Shown here: positions 32,355-39,667 of the stretch, piece after piece
How positions within the stretch are numbered: the stretch's first letter is position 1
How the letters are laid out: each line of letters opens with the position of its first letter
Origin: Bradyrhizobium sp. RP6
GTDB taxonomy: Bacteria > Pseudomonadota > Alphaproteobacteria > Rhizobiales > Xanthobacteraceae
Assembly: GCF_003837805.1 (NCBI RefSeq)
Contig: NZ_RQIT01000001.1
Coordinates: 310,001-374,000, forward strand
Length of the DNA: 64,000 bases
Direction of reading: 5' to 3'
Made by a program: the position numbers and the translations under genes
The notes under the pieces: model-generated
Seen by the model: only the letters and a program-made list of their open reading frames with translations
What the model was told of the DNA's origin: nothing
The model's database searches: none

Positions 32355-32995
32355 TGCAGATCACGCTTACGCTCACGAAGGGGATGCTCGACCGGCTCGA
32401 TCAGCTTCGTGATCGCAGCATCAACACCGCGACTGCTAAGGCGCTGACCTTCACCGCGCGGGATGCGCAGCAAGCGTTGCGCGTGCAAATCCCAGGCATC
32501 TTCATCCTGCGTCGTCCCTGGGTAATCAGCGGCATCCGCATCCGCCCGGCGAACGGCAGCAATCTGACGGCAGTCGTCGGCAGTATTGACAAGTACATGG
32601 AGCGCCATGTCATCGGTGCGGGCAAGGAGAAGTATCCCGACAACGCGCTCTCGATCCACTCGAAGCGCAATAGCAGCGGCCGTCTCGCGACCGGCGGCAT
32701 CCTGATTAAGCCCTACGGCTCCATTGGCAGCGCCCCGGTTCATACCGTGGTGCGTCGCCAGTTGAAGCGCGTGGACACGCAGAAGCGGAAGACGTTCCAG
32801 ATCGTGTCGGGCAAGAAGGTGCTCATTGTGCGTCGTCGCACTAAGAAGCGTCTGCCGCTCCAAACGCTCGCCGTGTTGCAGGGGAGCGCGACGATCAATG
32901 AGCATTGGGATTTCCTGGGGACGGTGTCGGGCGTCGTTCAGGCGCGCTTCCCGCACCAGTTCTATCGCGCGGTGGTCAATGCAACGATGCGATAG
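32354..32995 (+). CDS. Phage protein A, possible minor tail/virion protein
   Basis: 213 residues, strongly basic. An N-terminal helix (MLDRLDQLRDRSINTATAKALTFTARDAQQALRVQI) leads into a beta-rich part with short repeats of 'GSIGSAPVHTVV', 'KKVLIVRRRTKKRLPLQTLAVLQGS' and 'NEHWDFLGTVSG'. The pattern 'A-x-x-(A/L)...R...R-x' plus late basic strands recalls minor tail proteins of the lambda Z type, with low certainty. Its 3' two-thirds is duplicated at 35371-35818 as a decayed copy. GTG start overlapping the upstream stop. Confidence 0.6.
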   Translation: MQITLTLTKGMLDRLDQLRDRSINTATAKALTFTARDAQQALRVQIPGIFILRRPWVISGIRIRPANGSNLTAVVGSIDKYMERHVIGAGKEKYPDNALSIHSKRNSSGRLATGGILIKPYGSIGSAPVHTVVRRQLKRVDTQKRKTFQIVSGKKVLIVRRRTKKRLPLQTLAVLQGSATINEHWDFLGTVSGVVQARFPHQFYRAVVNATMR

Positions 32996-33042
32996 AGATC
33001 CCTGAGCGAATCGACTCCCCGCCGCTTCGAGCGCGAAGGTTC

Positions 33043-33244
33043 ATGAGCGAAATGGCTCACACCCTCCCTCGCACGTAGGCCGCGCACGCAAATTACTCAG
33101 ACTACGGCCGTCGATGTCAGCCCCCTCGACCAAGCCCCCGGCCTGCTCAGGATCAGCGCGAAGCATTTCTGTGCCGGGGCGGAGGTGGTGGAGGGGATCG
33201 TGTCCGGCAATGTCGCGCCGATCATCGCCTACACGGGCGGATGA
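33043..33244 (+). pseudogene. Decayed copy of phage protein B
   Basis: It starts with the same ATGAGCGAAATG and ribosome site as the intact gene at 35867, but an inserted base leads to a stop after about 11 codons, and ~110 internal bases are missing. The 3' part (from 33109, encoding QITQTTAVDV...APIIAYTGG in another frame) remains. Its end abuts the end of effector-like gene 1. Confidence 0.75.
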
Positions 33245-33328
33245 TCATCTCGCCATTCCTGAAGCTCCTCTGAGGGGTCGGAGACCGCCGAGGGCATCGC
33301 TTGATCATCCAGATGATCCAGCACGCGC

Positions 33329-35269
33329 TCAAGCTCCCCTTAGGGGGAGTTGCTCTGAATGGAATGCGGCTTGAAGCTCCTCTGCTGGTTCGTCATCAAG
33401 CAGCCGCCGAAGCTCCCCTGGAGGGAACTGGTCAAGATCAAAAGTAAGGTCTTCCGGATCGATGGAGAACGACAGAGCAGGTTGATTGCCTCCTAGTCCG
33501 TGAAGCTCGTCATGCAACTGCTTTTCCAGTCGCCGAAGCTCCTCTGAAGGGTCGGAGACTGCCGACGGCATGGCTTGATCATCGAGGTGATCCAGCACTC
33601 GCCGAAGCTCCCCTTGCGGAGGTGGCTCTGAATGGAATGCGGCTTGCGCCTGAATGAAAGGCGACGACGCCGGGTGACCGTCTAGCCAATCCTGAAGCTC
33701 CTCTGCTGGTTCGTCCGGTCGCAGAAGCTCATCTGGTGAGAACAGCTCGCGATCCGAAGTAAGGTCTTCCGGATCGATGGGAAGCGACAGAGCATAATTG
33801 TCTCCTAGTTCGTGAAGCTCGTCATGCAACTGAAGCTCCTCTGAAAGGTCGGAGACTGCCGACGGCATGGCTTGATCACCCGAATGATCCAGCACTCGCC
33901 GAAGCTCACCCTGAGGGAGCTGCTCTGACTGGAATGCGGTTTGCTCCTGAATGAAAGCGGAGGGGGCGTGCTGACCGTCCTGTTCCTCCTGAAGCTCCTC
34001 GAGCCGCGTGTTCGCTCGCTGGGACGCGCTGTGCTGCGCACCGGCGCCGTCAATGCGCCGTGGTTCCATCAGCATCGCCGTTTCGGGATTGATGAGCTCT
34101 ACGGTCTGGGAGGAACCATTGCGCTCAGCGCTAGGGCGTGCTGCACGCACAACGGGTCTTCCCGTCGCCCGAAAGGTCCGGAAATGATCTAAGGATTTGA
34201 GGAGAGTCGCACTACTCCCCCCAGTGTACTTGTGTATGGCACCATCGTCGATTAGCAACTTGCTGTCCAGCCGAGCAACAATGCTCGGTCGGTTATTTTC
34301 GAAGAGCCAACGGCTATAATCAATCAGGCGGCTTCCATGCACATGCGCCTTTCTGCTACTCATGCCGGCCTCTATGAGGGCGTGCTCAAGCTTCAGGACG
34401 GCAGCATCCTCGGCATAAACAGGCCGCTCGTCCGAATGCCTGTGGGTTATGACGCCTGTTGTTGCAACCTGCCGTGCACCGCTACTTCCTCCTGAAGCGG
34501 CGTTTGCACTTGGTTGTCCGTATACCACAACCTCTTCCAGATCGTTCAGCGTCCTTGGTCTCTTCGCTGCTCTCGAATGAGCGGCGTTATCATTGGGGAC
34601 ATAGTACGCACGAAGGACTCCTACCGCTGTCTTCATATCTCCATTATTCGGAAAGTGCGTATTTAGGTGAGCGAGCAGGGACTTGTGGTCCGCTAGATCG
34701 GTCGTTTGGTCGCCACGGCGGAGGTCATTCACCAGTCGACGAAGTGCCCGCGTATAATTTTTAGCCGTAGTAGGTTGTAGATTTTGCTGAGCCGCATGTC
34801 GAGCAATCACGGTATCGATAAGGTTCCGGTCCTCTTCAGTCAAATGGGGATAGGCGGGGCCATGATACTCACGAAGAACGGTCACCCCTCTCTTCACATT
34901 TGTGTCTTTCGGGAAGTGAGTATTTGCGTGATCGTGCACGGCCTTGTGGTCCGCTAGATCGATCGTTTGGCCGCCACGGCGGAGGTCATTCACCAGTCGA
35001 CGAAGTCCCGCAGAATAACCTGTAGCCGTTGCAGGTTGTACGTTTTTCCGAGCCACATATTGAGCAACCGCGCTGTCGATAAGGCTCAAGTCTTCTGTAG
35101 ACAGGTAGGGATAATCAGGGCCCCTGCTGGCGACGGGAGCAGCCTGGCTTGCCTCGGCCAAGTGGTGCTCAAATTCCATGGCCTCGTCCGTCTGCGGCGC
35201 TTCGGAGACCGCGTGCTGCACCGGCGACGAAGCTGGTACATTAAATGGATTAAAGTTTTGCGGGTCCAC
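33329..35269 (-). CDS. Type III secretion effector-like protein 1 (NopD/Bel2-5-type N-terminal region)
   Basis: 646 residues. It starts at a GTG (GAGGCG upstream) 36 bases after a tts-box-like element. The N-terminal tail is polar, then come two ~85-residue modules of the kind (L)TEEDRNLID...A.NLQP.TAKNYTRALRRLVNDLRRG.QT..LADHKSLL.H..THFP (~50-130 and ~137-220), and a third module with YSRWLFENNRPSIVARLDS. The C-terminal half is acidic repeats built from 'SIDPEDL', 'GELRRLLDDEPAEEL' and 'AMPSAVSD'. This resembles the N-terminal and repeat regions of Bradyrhizobium Ulp1-type effectors; no C48 protease domain is present. A frameshift near 33350 shortens the C-terminus relative to gene 2. Confidence 0.7.
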   Translation of the reverse strand: MDPQNFNPFNVPASSPVQHAVSEAPQTDEAMEFEHHLAEASQAAPVASRGPDYPYLSTEDLSLIDSAVAQYVARKNVQPATATGYSAGLRRLVNDLRRGGQTIDLADHKAVHDHANTHFPKDTNVKRGVTVLREYHGPAYPHLTEEDRNLIDTVIARHAAQQNLQPTTAKNYTRALRRLVNDLRRGDQTTDLADHKSLLAHLNTHFPNNGDMKTAVGVLRAYYVPNDNAAHSRAAKRPRTLNDLEEVVVYGQPSANAASGGSSGARQVATTGVITHRHSDERPVYAEDAAVLKLEHALIEAGMSSRKAHVHGSRLIDYSRWLFENNRPSIVARLDSKLLIDDGAIHKYTGGSSATLLKSLDHFRTFRATGRPVVRAARPSAERNGSSQTVELINPETAMLMEPRRIDGAGAQHSASQRANTRLEELQEEQDGQHAPSAFIQEQTAFQSEQLPQGELRRVLDHSGDQAMPSAVSDLSEELQLHDELHELGDNYALSLPIDPEDLTSDRELFSPDELLRPDEPAEELQDWLDGHPASSPFIQAQAAFHSEPPPQGELRRVLDHLDDQAMPSAVSDPSEELRRLEKQLHDELHGLGGNQPALSFSIDPEDLTFDLDQFPPGELRRLLDDEPAEELQAAFHSEQLPLRGA

Positions 35270-35304
35270 GTCGCCTCACGTTCAAGATAACCTGAGCAGG
35301 TCTT

Positions 35305-35333
35305 CTACTCGGGCTAACTTTCGAGAACCTGAC
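35305..35333 (-). promoter_or_regulatory. tts-box-like element before effector-like gene 1
   Basis: Leftward reading GTCAGGTTCTCGAAAGTTAG followed by CCCGAGTAG agrees with the rhizobial tts box (GTCAG-TT-TCGAAAG-T core), the binding site of the type III secretion activator TtsI. It ends 35 bases before the GTG start. The same element lies before gene 2. Confidence 0.75.
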
Positions 35334-35370
35334 GGGGCCATGGTTCCGTACCGTTGGCCTTGGTCGTGAG

Positions 35371-35818
35371 CGCATTCGCCCGGCGAACGGCAGCAACCTC
35401 ACGTCAGTGGTTGGCAGCATCGACAAGTACATGGAGCGCCATGTCATCGGTGCGGGCTTCCCGACAACGCGCTCTCGATCCACCGAATCGCAATAGCAGC
35501 GGCCGACTCGCGCCCGGCGGCATCCTGATCAAACCCTACGGCTCCATTGGCAGCGCCCCGGTTCATACCGTGGTGCGTCATCAGTTGAAGCGCACGGATA
35601 GGCAGAAGCGCAAGACGTTCCAGATCGTGTCAGGCAAGAAGGTGCTGATCGTGCGTCATCGCACGAAGAAGCGTCTGCCGCTGCAAACGCTCGCCGTGCT
35701 TCAGGGCAGTGCGACCATCAATGAGCATTGGGATTTCCTCGGGACCGTGCCTGGCGTCCTCCAGGCGCGCTTCCCGCAGAACTTCTATCGGGCGGTGGTC
35801 AATGCAGCGACGCGATAG
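35371..35818 (+). pseudogene. 5'-truncated, frameshifted copy of phage protein A
   Basis: It matches protein A from its RIRPANGSNLT segment to the end. The first 61 codons are missing. A deletion around 35460 (the AAGGAGAAGTAT stretch of copy 1) shifts the frame. The last ~110 codons (NSSGRLAPGGILIKPYGSIG... FYRAVVNAATR) stay open but have no start of their own. Confidence 0.8.
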
Positions 35819-35866
35819 AGGGTCCATGAGCGAATCGACTCCCACCCCATTCGAGCGGGAAGGTTC

Positions 35867-36172
35867 ATGAGCGAAATGACTCACACCCCCCTCGCACGTA
35901 GGCCGCGCACGGTTCTGCTCGCGCTCGCTATCTCTCGACCAACGATCCGGATGGCACTCGCTGACGATCTGCACGCGCCGACCGGCATCTCGACCGCGAC
36001 AACTTTGCAGAAAATGCAAATTACTCAGATTACGGCCATCGATGTCGGCCCCCTCGACCAAGCCCCCGGCGGGCTCAGGATCAGCGCGAAGCATTTCTGT
36101 GCCGGGGCGGAGGTGGTGGAGGGGATCGTGTCCGGCAATGTCGCGCCGATCATCGCCTACACGGGCGGATGA
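35867..36172 (+). CDS. Phage protein B, unrecognised (intact copy)
   Basis: 101 residues. A winged-helix-like beginning (TVLLALAISRPTIRMALADDLHAPTGISTATTLQKM) is followed by QITQITAIDVGPLDQAPGGLRISAKHF and a hydrophobic end. A GGGAAGG site precedes the ATG. The copy at 33043 is broken. Its last 16 bases are shared antisense with the 3' end of effector-like gene 2, whose stop codon lies inside it. Function unknown. Confidence 0.55.
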   Translation: MSEMTHTPLARRPRTVLLALAISRPTIRMALADDLHAPTGISTATTLQKMQITQITAIDVGPLDQAPGGLRISAKHFCAGAEVVEGIVSGNVAPIIAYTGG

Positions 36173-37851
36173 TCATCTCGCCATTCCTGAAGCTCCTCTG
36201 CCGGTTCGTCATGGACCAGCCGCCGAAGCTCCCCTGGAGGGAACTGGTCGAGATCAAAGGTAAGGTCTTCCGGATCGATGGAAAACGACGGAGCAGGTTG
36301 GTCGTCCCGTCGTCCCTGAAGCTCGTCATGCAACTGTTTTTCCAGTCGCAGAAGCTCCTCTGAGGGGTCGGAGACTGCCGAGGGCATCGCTTCATCATCC
36401 GGATGATCCAGCACCCGCCGAAGCTCCCCCTCAGGGATCTGCTTTGAATCGAATGCGGCTCGCGCCTGAATGAAAGTCGACGGGGCGGAGTGATCATCTC
36501 GCCATTCCTGAAGCTCCTCTGCTGATTCGTCATAAAGCAGCCGCGGAAGCTCCCCTGGAGGGAACTGGTCGAGATCAAACGTAAGGTCTTCCGGATCGAT
36601 GGAGAACGACAGAGCAGGTTGATTGCGTCCTAATCCGTGAAGCTCGTCATGCAACTGTTCTTCCATACGCTGAAGCTCCTCTGCGGAGACCGGCGACGGC
36701 ATGGCTTGATCATCGAGGTGATCCAGCACTCGCCGAAGCTCCCCCTGAGGGAGCTGCTCTGACTGGAATGCGGTTTGCTCCTGAATGAAAGCGGGGGGGG
36801 CGTGCTGACCGTCCTGTTCCTCCTGAAGCTCCTCGAGCCGAGTGTTCGCTTGCTGGGACGCGCTGTGCTGCGCACCGGCGTCGTCGATGCGCAGCGGTTC
36901 CATCAGCGCGACGGTTTCGGGATTGATCAGGGGCACGTTCTGGGGGGGAGGATTAAGGTTAGCGCGAGGGGGGCGGCGTTTCGCGGGCACGACCACTCCC
37001 GTGGTCCAAAAGGTGTGAAAATAGTCTAAGGCTTTGAGGAGATTGGCATCACTCCCTCGGGGGTACATTTGTATGGCACCATCGGCGCTCAGCGACTTGC
37101 TGTCCAGCCGAGCAACAATGCTCGGTCTGTTGTTTTCGGACAGCCAACGGCTAAAGCCGCCAAGGACGGATCCAAGATAACGTGCCCAGTTGTAGGTCAT
37201 GCCGCCCTGGATGAGGGCCTGCATAAGCCCCCGGACGGCGGCAGCATCCTCGGAATAAGGTGGCCGCCCGCCCGACTGCCCCCCGATTATGACGCCTGTT
37301 GAGGCAACCTGCGGTGCTGCGCTACTTCCTCCTGAAGCGGCGTTTGCACTTGGTTGTCCGTATACCACAACCTCTTCCAGATCGTTCAGCGTCCTCGGTC
37401 TCTTCGCTGCCCTCGAATGAGCGGCGTTATCATTGGCGGCATAATACGCACGAAGGACTCCTAATGCATGCCTCATACGTGCGATTTTCGGAAAGTGCGT
37501 ATTTGCGTGATCGAGCAGGGACTTGTGGTCCGTGAAGTCGATCGTTTGGCCGCCACGGCGGAGGTCATTCACCAGTCGACGAAGTGCCTGCGTATAACCT
37601 TTAGCCGTATTAGGTTGTAGATTTTGCTGAGCCGCATATCGAGCAATCACGGTATCGATAAGGTTCCGGTCCTCTTCAGTCAAATGGGGATAGTCATTAG
37701 GACGCCTGATGGCGACGGAAGCAGCCTGGCTTGCCTCGGCCAAGTGCTGCTCAAATTGCACGGCCTCGTCTGTCTGCGGCGCTTCGGAGACCTCCTGCTG
37801 CACCTGCGACGAAGCTGGTACATTAAATCGATTAAAGTTTTGCGTATCCAC
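36157..37851 (-). CDS. Type III secretion effector-like protein 2 (NopD/Bel2-5-type N-terminal region)
   Basis: 564 residues, paralogue of gene 1. GTG start behind GAGGCGAG, 36 bases after a tts-box-like element. It has one, not two, copies of the ~85-residue N-terminal module (LTEEDRNLIDTVIARYAAQQNLQP), then the third module (FSRWLSENNRPSIVARLDS), then acidic repeats ending DPEDLTFDLDQFPPGELRRLVHDEPAEELQEWRDD. The last codons (HPPV, stop) are antisense phage protein B sequence, so the 3' end was cut at a junction. No Ulp1 protease domain follows. If secreted, it would act in plant cells, perhaps in the nucleus as its relatives do; this is inference. Confidence 0.7.
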   Translation of the reverse strand: MDTQNFNRFNVPASSQVQQEVSEAPQTDEAVQFEQHLAEASQAASVAIRRPNDYPHLTEEDRNLIDTVIARYAAQQNLQPNTAKGYTQALRRLVNDLRRGGQTIDFTDHKSLLDHANTHFPKIARMRHALGVLRAYYAANDNAAHSRAAKRPRTLNDLEEVVVYGQPSANAASGGSSAAPQVASTGVIIGGQSGGRPPYSEDAAAVRGLMQALIQGGMTYNWARYLGSVLGGFSRWLSENNRPSIVARLDSKSLSADGAIQMYPRGSDANLLKALDYFHTFWTTGVVVPAKRRPPRANLNPPPQNVPLINPETVALMEPLRIDDAGAQHSASQQANTRLEELQEEQDGQHAPPAFIQEQTAFQSEQLPQGELRRVLDHLDDQAMPSPVSAEELQRMEEQLHDELHGLGRNQPALSFSIDPEDLTFDLDQFPPGELPRLLYDESAEELQEWRDDHSAPSTFIQARAAFDSKQIPEGELRRVLDHPDDEAMPSAVSDPSEELLRLEKQLHDELQGRRDDQPAPSFSIDPEDLTFDLDQFPPGELRRLVHDEPAEELQEWRDDHPPV

Positions 37852-37887
37852 GCTCGCCTCACGTTCAAGATAGCCTGCGCAGGTCTT

Positions 37888-37916
37888 CTACTCGGGCTAA
37901 CTTTCGAGAACCTGAC
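37888..37916 (-). promoter_or_regulatory. tts-box-like element before effector-like gene 2
   Basis: Identical to the element at 35305-35333 over its GTCAGGTTCTCGAAAGTTAG core and trailing CCCGAGTAG. It lies 36 bases upstream of the GTG start. It predicts activation by TtsI in response to plant flavonoids through NodD. Confidence 0.75.
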
Positions 37917-37926
37917 GGGGCCATGG

Positions 37927-38327
37927 GCACGTAGAGGGCGCACCGGCCAATATCGGAACCGACATCGCTCGGGATCAGCATCTCCTCCATGATCTAGCTC
38001 TTCGCACGTGTTGCCAGCTTCAAGCATCTCGCAGCGTTGTAGCACTTTGGGTCCTTCCAGGGCCATTCCGCATGCGGGTGACGCGCGACCGCTCGACTCC
38101 GCTAGATATAAAATTTCAAAAGCGACTTTCTGTTCTCGGATCGGTTGTGGAACCCGGGCCCCAGGCCCGGCCCGGCCTGCCCCTGAAAACATCAGATTGG
38201 CGATTTTCGTGGGCGAAATTGATGTTTTGAGCCGGCGTCCGTCCGTCGCGCCCAAGGGCGACCAAAACACGCTCGAAAGAAACTATACCGATTGAGACCG
38301 TATGGCTCTCAATCGGAGCCTCCATCC
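37927..38327. other. Gene-free 400-base region with one hairpin
   Basis: No credible gene. A hairpin AAAACATCA / TGATGTTTT (38186-38194 and 38220-38228) with an inner GCGATTT...GGGCGAAAT loop lies downstream of a GC-rich CCCGGGCCCCAGGCCCGG stretch. Base composition is less phage-like than the late genes, consistent with imported DNA flanking the effector block. The promoter for the late genes may lie near its right end (ACTATACCGATTGAGACC). Confidence 0.4.
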
Positions 38328-38909
38328 ATGATCGTTATCGGCCTCAAGGGCCTTATCGGGTCCGGCAAGACTACCGTGGCCCGCCATCTCATCGAAAACC
38401 ACGGATTTGTACGCGGCCGGTTCGCTGGCGCGCTGAAGGACATGCTGCGCGCTTACCTGCGTTACCGGCGCTGCGACGAACGCACCATCGAGCGCATGAT
38501 CGACGGCGACCTGAAGGAACTGCCGACGCCCTGGCTCGGCGGCAAGTCGCCCCGGCACGCCATGGAAGGGCTCGGCGGCCTTTGGGGTCGCGATCACATG
38601 GGCTCGGACTTCTGGATCGGGACCGAGACCGACAAGCTCTACATGAGCGCGCCGAAGCGCGTCGTGTTCGAGGACGTGCGTCACGCCAATGAGGGCGAGG
38701 CCATCGAACGAATGGGCGGATGGGTGGTCGAGGTCCATCGACCCGGCCTGATCCCCCAGGAACACCGCACCGAGAAGGCGCAGGTCGAGGTCAACGCGCA
38801 TCGCTGCGTCATGAACTACCAGGGCGATATGGCATCCACGTTCCGGCAGATGGACATCATCGTCGCTGATCTGATCGCGCGGACGGACCGCAGCAACGTG
38901 CTCGACTGA
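38328..38909 (+). CDS. Deoxynucleoside monophosphate kinase-like protein
   Basis: 193 residues. P-loop GLKGLIGSGKTTVARHL (residues 5-21), then FAGALKDMLRAYL, an RR-type lid (KSPRHAMEGLGGLWGRDHMGSDFW) and VVFEDVRHANEGEAIERMGGWVVEV as the Walker B-like strand. This matches phage dNMP kinases (T4 gp1-like), which phosphorylate dNMPs for DNA synthesis. GGAG precedes the ATG at 38328. It opens the late operon and abuts the small terminase gene. Confidence 0.85.
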   Translation: MIVIGLKGLIGSGKTTVARHLIENHGFVRGRFAGALKDMLRAYLRYRRCDERTIERMIDGDLKELPTPWLGGKSPRHAMEGLGGLWGRDHMGSDFWIGTETDKLYMSAPKRVVFEDVRHANEGEAIERMGGWVVEVHRPGLIPQEHRTEKAQVEVNAHRCVMNYQGDMASTFRQMDIIVADLIARTDRSNVLD

Positions 38910-38910
38910 C

Positions 38911-39495
38911 ATGGGCAAGACCGTCAACCGACAAGAGCTTGCGGACATCTTCGGCTATTCGCTGCCGACGATCTCCGCATGGGTCGAGAACGGAATGCCG
39001 GTCAAGTCGCACGGCGGCCGTGGCAAGCAGTTCGAGTTCGACACCGAAGACGTGCTGAAGTGGCTGCTCGCGCGCGAGCGCGCGGAGCGCAAGGCACATA
39101 CGGCCGCCACGCTGAAGGAAGGCGGTGAAGAGATCACCATCGATAAGGCGCGCCTCCGCAATGAGATCGCGAAGGCGAAGCTGTCCGAGTTGGAGTTGGC
39201 GACGAAGATGGAGCTTGTGCGCCCCATCGACATGGTCGCCAAGGTGCTCTCGAACGAAATCGCCAATGCACGCGCGCGACTGCTCGGCATCCCATCCAAA
39301 CTGCGCCCCGCAATCCAACTCGAAGTCGGTGCGCCTGAAGGCACGAAGAAGCTCGTCAACGAAGTTGAGCGGCTGATCCTCGAAGCCCTGAACGAAATCA
39401 AGATGTCGGCGGACGACGCGGTCGAGGAAGAGCCTCACGCCGAGCCGCCGACCGAACCCCTCGAACAGAACGAAGAAGAAGATGACGACGAGTGA
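38911..39495 (+). CDS. Small terminase subunit (Nu1-like)
   Basis: 194 residues. The N-terminal winged HTH (VNRQELADIFGYSLPTISAWVENGMPVKSHGGRGKQFEFDTEDVLKWLL) is the Nu1-type DNA-recognition domain that selects phage DNA at cos-like sites. A helical oligomerisation region follows, then an acidic tail (EEEPHAEPPTEPLEQNEEEDDDE). It starts two bases after the kinase stop. Its end overlaps the next small gene by 14 bases. Confidence 0.88.
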   Translation: MGKTVNRQELADIFGYSLPTISAWVENGMPVKSHGGRGKQFEFDTEDVLKWLLARERAERKAHTAATLKEGGEEITIDKARLRNEIAKAKLSELELATKMELVRPIDMVAKVLSNEIANARARLLGIPSKLRPAIQLEVGAPEGTKKLVNEVERLILEALNEIKMSADDAVEEEPHAEPPTEPLEQNEEEDDDE

Positions 39496-39667
39496 GTTCA
39501 AGCCCTCTTGGATGAAGTGGCCGCCGAATAGTTGCGAAGTCTGCACCGCCTGGAGACGGGAAGGGGAATGGCATGGCGTGTGTCAGCGCGCGTCATCTGT
39601 GAACTTCGAGCAGCCGACCGATGCGCGTCAGCGCTGCCCTGAATATCAGCGCAAGCCGGATGCCTAA
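39482..39667 (+). CDS. Small cysteine-containing protein between terminase genes
   Basis: 61 residues with SCEVCTAWRREGEWHGVCQ and a later RCPEYQ; four cysteines could form a zinc knuckle. It starts within the acidic tail of the small terminase and its stop overlaps the large terminase ATG (TAATGA). This supports real, coupled translation. Function unknown. Confidence 0.6.
   Translation: MTTSEFKPSWMKWPPNSCEVCTAWRREGEWHGVCQRASSVNFEQPTDARQRCPEYQRKPDA

Larger units (their letters stand above)
32537..35343. repeat. Tandem duplication, copy 1
   Basis: This block runs from within protein A through a broken copy of protein B, effector-like gene 1 and its tts-box to the shared CCATGG (35338-35343). 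The same order recurs in copy 2 (35371-37926). The copies differ by substitutions, a ~110-base deletion in the B region here, frameshifts, and one extra N-terminal module in effector 1. Confidence 0.85.
35371..37926. repeat. Tandem duplication, copy 2
   Basis: This copy begins CGCATTCGCCCGGCGAACGG, matching protein A at 32537, and carries truncated A, intact B, effector-like gene 2 and its tts-box, ending at CCATGG. A 27-base unmatched spacer (35344-35370) joins it to copy 1. Confidence 0.85.

Noticed and set aside
33250..37850. Repeated acidic segments as DNA-level satellite repeats
   Set aside because: The repeats are in frame and encode the acidic protein modules of the two effector-like genes, so protein repeats explain them.
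38186..38228. Hairpin as an insertion-sequence end or terminator
   Set aside because: There is no transposase, target duplication or T run, so only a hairpin is noted.
37680..38270. 196-codon minus-strand frame running through the tts box and gene-free region
   Set aside because: It crosses a regulatory element and hairpin, has no ribosome site, and reads as low-complexity Arg/Pro/Ser sequence.
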